From Acidimicrobiales bacterium (lineage in GTDB: Bacteria; Actinomycetota; Acidimicrobiia; Acidimicrobiales; Iamiaceae): a stretch of 7,787 nt of DNA. Positions within the stretch are counted from its first letter, which is position 1. Each line of letters begins with the position of its first letter. Shown here one piece after another: positions 5,144-7,787 of the stretch. The notes under the pieces were generated by a model. The model saw nothing but the letters and a program-made list of their open reading frames with translations, did no database searches and was not told the DNA's origin. The DNA is taken from positions 1-7,787 of the forward strand of contig JAGQSI010000081.1 in assembly GCA_020439605.1 (NCBI GenBank). Direction: 5' to 3'. Made by a program: the position numbers and the translations under genes.

Positions 5144-7787
5144 CACGCCGTCTCCCGTCTCGTACCCATTCCACAGACCAAGCGACATGGAACCATGATC
5201 GGAGGCCCCGGCTTCGCCCGCAAGATCCTCCAAGCTAGACCAAGCGCTGGCACCCCAATATTGCGCGTAGTCCGCGCTCCTCCCCTAATGACCCGACCAG
5301 CGCCACGAGACACGCTACGGCATATTTCCTTCGTCTTCGTTTCCCACTTCTTCTTTTTCTTGTTATAGACACGACTCGTCTCGCGCCTTGCCACGCCAGT
5401 CCAGCAACGGTCACCGTCAAGATCAAAGTTGTTGTTTGGGTCTCCTGCAACATAGTCATAGTCGTTGGCTGAGCCACCCTCGATAGGATCTACTTCGAGG
5501 AAGCGGCCGAGGGTGGGGTCGTATTGGCGGGCGCCCATTTCGATGGTGGTGGTGAGTCCGGTTTGGGTTTCGGTGGGCCGCTGGTGTTGACCGAGCCAGC
5601 CGTAGTCAAGGTTGCCGTGGCTGTTGTCGAGCGTGGTGTTGGTTTCTCCGTAGGGGCCGTAGGTGGCTGTGACCCCGAGGGTCGCTCCAGAGTTGTCGAC
5701 AGTGGCGACTACGTCGCCGTGGAGGTTCGGGAGCGACCACACGTCGGTGCCACCGATCCGGCGGGTGCGCAGTGCTCCGCCGATGAGTCCGGCGGTGGTC
5801 TCGATCAGCGTTCCGGTGCCGTCGAGGGTGAGGCCGGGGCTGTCGCTGCTACCGGTGAAGCCGTAGCGCTCGGTCTGGCTGGCGGTGCCCCCGGGGCCGG
5901 TGGTGGTTCGGGCGACGATTCGATCGGTGGCGTCCCGCTGATAGGTGACGCTCGTGCCGTCGGGCTTCGTGGTGGTCAGGTGGCGGTCCGAGGCGTCGTA
6001 GCCGCGTGTCTCGCCCCAAATGCCAGTGGTGTTGCCGTGGCCGTCGTAGGTGATGGTGCCGACACCAGCTTGGCTTGTCGACACGAGCCGGTCCGCTGCG
6101 TCGTAGCAGTAGGTGGTCGTGGTCGAGCCAACGGTCTGGCTGGTTCGGTTCGTGTTCTTGCCCGCCGCCGATTGGGTCCCTCCCCCACAGGTTCCCGACG
6201 CGGTGCCGAACCCGTAGCTGGTGTGCAGCGTCGAGATCGTTCCGCCCGAGCTCCGGGTGGTGGTGTAGGCGCTTGTGAGCCGGCCGGCACGGTCATAGGT
6301 GTACTCGGGCCCTGATGGGTTCGGGTTGTTGCCGTCGGTGACCAACTCGACGATCCGTCCAGCGAGGTCATAGGCCGCGGTCTCGGTGGACAGGACCGCG
6401 TTGTCGGAGATGCGCCGCCAGGTGGCGCTGGTCTCGTTGCCATAGTTGTCGTAGGTGACAGCGTCGGACTTGATGCCGTTGGCGTACTGGACCCATGACA
6501 GACGGCCAGCCGCGTCGTAGTACGGCGTTGCGAGCGTGACGCTGTCCACCACGGTCGGGCCAGGGTTCCCGTTAGCGTCGTAGCTGAACGTCTCGGTTCC
6601 CGCAGGTGAGAGGATCTGGGCGGTCCTGCCCACCTGGTCGTAGGAGGTGATCGTCACGTTCCCCCACGCGTCCTCGTACTGGCGGACACGGCCAAGCAGG
6701 TCAACAGCGGTCGTTGTAGTACGGGTAGTTCCGGAGTCGACAGTGTCGCTCTGAGAGGTGACGAGCGGATTGTTCGATACGGCCCAGTCTGTTGTCGTGA
6801 CCCGAGAGACTGCCGCACCGCTAGCCGGTACGTCCACCATGGTCGCTCTTCCGCGAGCGTCATAGGTTGTACACGTCCAACCTCCTGAACCAATCTTGGA
6901 AGCGGCGATACGCCCCTGGTCGTTGTAGATGTAGCTCGCTTCGATTCCGCCCGTTCCTCCTGACCCAGCCGGATCAGCGTCTCGACTCATCTTGAGCTGG
7001 CCACCTTGCGGTGCCGGATCAGTCAAGGATGTACATGGATTGTCGATGGATTCTGTTCCGCCATAGTAGAACTTCGCCGTAGTGGCAGCCGCCCCAAGAG
7101 GCCGAACGGCTGAGACCTCACGGCGGTAACCGGCGGAGGATTCGTAGGTGGTGGTCTCAGCAAGGTTCAGCTTGCCGGTTCCGAAGTCGGTGACGGTCTG
7201 AGTTACGAAGCCATCTTCAGGACCCAAGTCGGTGGCTGAGTCTTCGTAGCTGGTGGTGGACACGACGCCAACGGGGTCGGTGGTGGAGGTGACCAGTCCG
7301 TAGCCGGGGCTGGTGTGATCGCCAGGAATACGAACGTAGGGGTCGCTGTTCTGGCGCCACCACAGACCAAACCCTGCGTTGCTGGCGCTGTTGTCGCTGT
7401 ACTCGATGGTGATGGGCTTCCAGCCGGCTGATCCGGCGGTGAACGACCCCGAGACGGTCGAGCTCGATGTGGCGGTCTCGTCGAGGGCGACGGTTCCGTC
7501 GACGATGATGCGCAGCGTTCCGATGAAGCTCGTGGCCCGGATCGAGTACGGCGTGGTGTTGTCGGCGAGGATGTAGCCGGTGATCCTCCCGGAGAAGTTC
7601 TGGGTGCCGCCACCGAGCTCGGCAGGACCACCGGAACCCCAGCTCATGTAGAGCAGGTTGGTGGCCGGGTTGATCCCCGTCGAGTACCCGGCCGGTGCGC
7701 CGGCGAAGTCGGGGTTGGACCACCAGGTGGCAGCGAGGGTCTCGATGCCTTCGTCGTAACGGTTCTGTGTGCGCGGCGTGCTCGCCT
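5143..7787 (-). CDS. Rhs/YD-repeat polymorphic toxin-delivery protein (N-terminus outside window)
   Basis: The frame is open to the window edge, giving about 880 visible residues; the first internal ATG at 7647 is not the start. From the edge to about 7330 is a PA14-like beta domain (NRYDEGIETLAATWWSNPDF, GYILADNTTPYSIR, IIVDGTVALDET, WKPITIEYSDN). YD repeats follow to about 5880 (YNDQGRIAAS, YDARGRATMV, YDQVGRTAQI, YDAAGRLSWV, YDLAGRIVEL, YDRAGRLTSA, YDAADRLVST). The Rhs core ends in GARQYDPTLGRFLEVDP, EGGSANDYDYVAGDPNN and DLDG at about 5407. Rhs shells encapsulate a C-terminal toxin, cleave it at the core end and deliver it to neighbouring cells; in Gram-positives they are secreted. The visible CT (5404 to 5146) is short and lysine-rich at first (YNKKKKKWETKTKE), lower in G+C, and its last ~35 residues look out of frame. 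No toxin fold is recognised. The stop is TGA at 5143-5145. Confidence 0.9.
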   Translation of the reverse strand, partial: ASTPRTQNRYDEGIETLAATWWSNPDFAGAPAGYSTGINPATNLLYMSWGSGGPAELGGGTQNFSGRITGYILADNTTPYSIRATSFIGTLRIIVDGTVALDETATSSSTVSGSFTAGSAGWKPITIEYSDNSASNAGFGLWWRQNSDPYVRIPGDHTSPGYGLVTSTTDPVGVVSTTSYEDSATDLGPEDGFVTQTVTDFGTGKLNLAETTTYESSAGYRREVSAVRPLGAAATTAKFYYGGTESIDNPCTSLTDPAPQGGQLKMSRDADPAGSGGTGGIEASYIYNDQGRIAASKIGSGGWTCTTYDARGRATMVDVPASGAAVSRVTTTDWAVSNNPLVTSQSDTVDSGTTRTTTTAVDLLGRVRQYEDAWGNVTITSYDQVGRTAQILSPAGTETFSYDANGNPGPTVVDSVTLATPYYDAAGRLSWVQYANGIKSDAVTYDNYGNETSATWRRISDNAVLSTETAAYDLAGRIVELVTDGNNPNPSGPEYTYDRAGRLTSAYTTTRSSGGTISTLHTSYGFGTASGTCGGGTQSAAGKNTNRTSQTVGSTTTTYCYDAADRLVSTSQAGVGTITYDGHGNTTGIWGETRGYDASDRHLTTTKPDGTSVTYQRDATDRIVARTTTGPGGTASQTERYGFTGSSDSPGLTLDGTGTLIETTAGLIGGALRTRRIGGTDVWSLPNLHGDVVATVDNSGATLGVTATYGPYGETNTTLDNSHGNLDYGWLGQHQRPTETQTGLTTTIEMGARQYDPTLGRFLEVDPIEGGSANDYDYVAGDPNNNFDLDGDRCWTGVARRETSRVYNKKKKKWETKTKEICRSVSRGAGRVIRGGARTTRNIGVPALGLAWRILRAKPGPPIMVPCRLVCGMGTRRETA
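5144..5284 (-). other. Open extension of the small-gene frame inside the Rhs CT
   Basis: After a TAG at 5285-5287 this frame encodes GRSADYAQYWGASAWSSLED, LAGEAGASDHGS and then runs straight into the small protein downstream. It has no ATG before 5188 and only a weak TTG at 5233. Over the same bases the Rhs frame gives a Pro/Arg/Cys-rich tail (RILRAKPGPPIMVPCRLVCG). The extension looks more like real protein. A single extra G in the GGGG run at 5282-5285 would join it to the Rhs frame directly. Confidence 0.35.
5407..6000 (-). repeat. Direct repeat of the Rhs core, main-gene copy
   Basis: This is the partner of 999-1592: the same 198 codons, gapless, same strand. Upstream of 6000 the main gene continues with GIWGETRG, which is absent from the orphan. 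Downstream of 5407 the CT sequences diverge completely. Confidence 0.85.

Noticed and set aside
5347..5361. Programmed -1 frameshift at the lysine run of the Rhs CT
   Set aside because: The run has only five consecutive A residues before G, not the A-AAA-AAG heptamer, and the -1 frame meets a TAG at 5285-5287 before the coding-like extension.
5235..5477. Minus-strand 80-codon frame within the Rhs CT
   Set aside because: It overlaps the conserved core end in another frame, is basic low-complexity at its centre, and has no ribosome binding site.
5524..6315. Long plus-strand open frame of 263 codons antisense to the Rhs gene
   Set aside because: It is Gly/Ala/Val-rich low-complexity sequence mirroring the GC-rich Rhs repeats on the other strand, which have clear family motifs.

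Overview
The window looks like accessory DNA from a high-GC Gram-positive bacterium, most likely an actinobacterium. This rests on the style of the Rhs/YD-repeat protein (Thr/Gly-rich repeats, a DPxEGGSANxYDYVxGDPxN core end), high G+C in the conserved Rhs parts, and an ISL3-type transposase with an actinobacterial flavour. The species cannot be named from the sequence.

The layout is an Rhs polymorphic-toxin locus on the minus strand, read from right to left. (1) 7787 to 5143: a large Rhs protein whose N-terminus lies beyond the window edge. It has a PA14-like segment, YD repeats, the Rhs core and a short variable C-terminal region (CT). (2) 5143 to 4829: a small unknown protein in the position of an immunity gene, starting on a TGATG overlap with the Rhs stop. 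(3) 4722 to 3314: a complete ISL3-family insertion sequence with imperfect terminal inverted repeats and one DDE transposase. (4) 1714 to 3329, plus strand: a lower-GC two-gene operon coding for a lipoprotein and a secreted endonuclease/exonuclease/phosphatase-fold protein; the second gene is cut off by the insertion sequence. (5) 1673 to 588, minus strand: an orphan Rhs tip, which is a second copy of the Rhs core fused to a different CT. (6) 569 to 159: a second unknown protein in the immunity position. (7) 1 to 162, plus strand: the last 53 codons of a BRCT-domain protein, whose stop codon overlaps the stop of gene 6 and probably marks the edge of the locus.

The two Rhs core copies (999-1592 and 5407-6000) are direct repeats of exactly 198 codons, gapless and about 84% identical in protein by hand count. 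This is the classical arrangement of a main Rhs gene plus a displaced CT/immunity cassette that can be swapped in by recombination. Both CT regions show a reading-frame disagreement close to the toxin/immunity boundary, and the insertion sequence has destroyed one neighbouring gene without leaving its 3' part on the far side. The locus therefore looks partly decayed. No RNA gene, CRISPR array or origin was seen, and no stretch over 300 bases lacks a gene.
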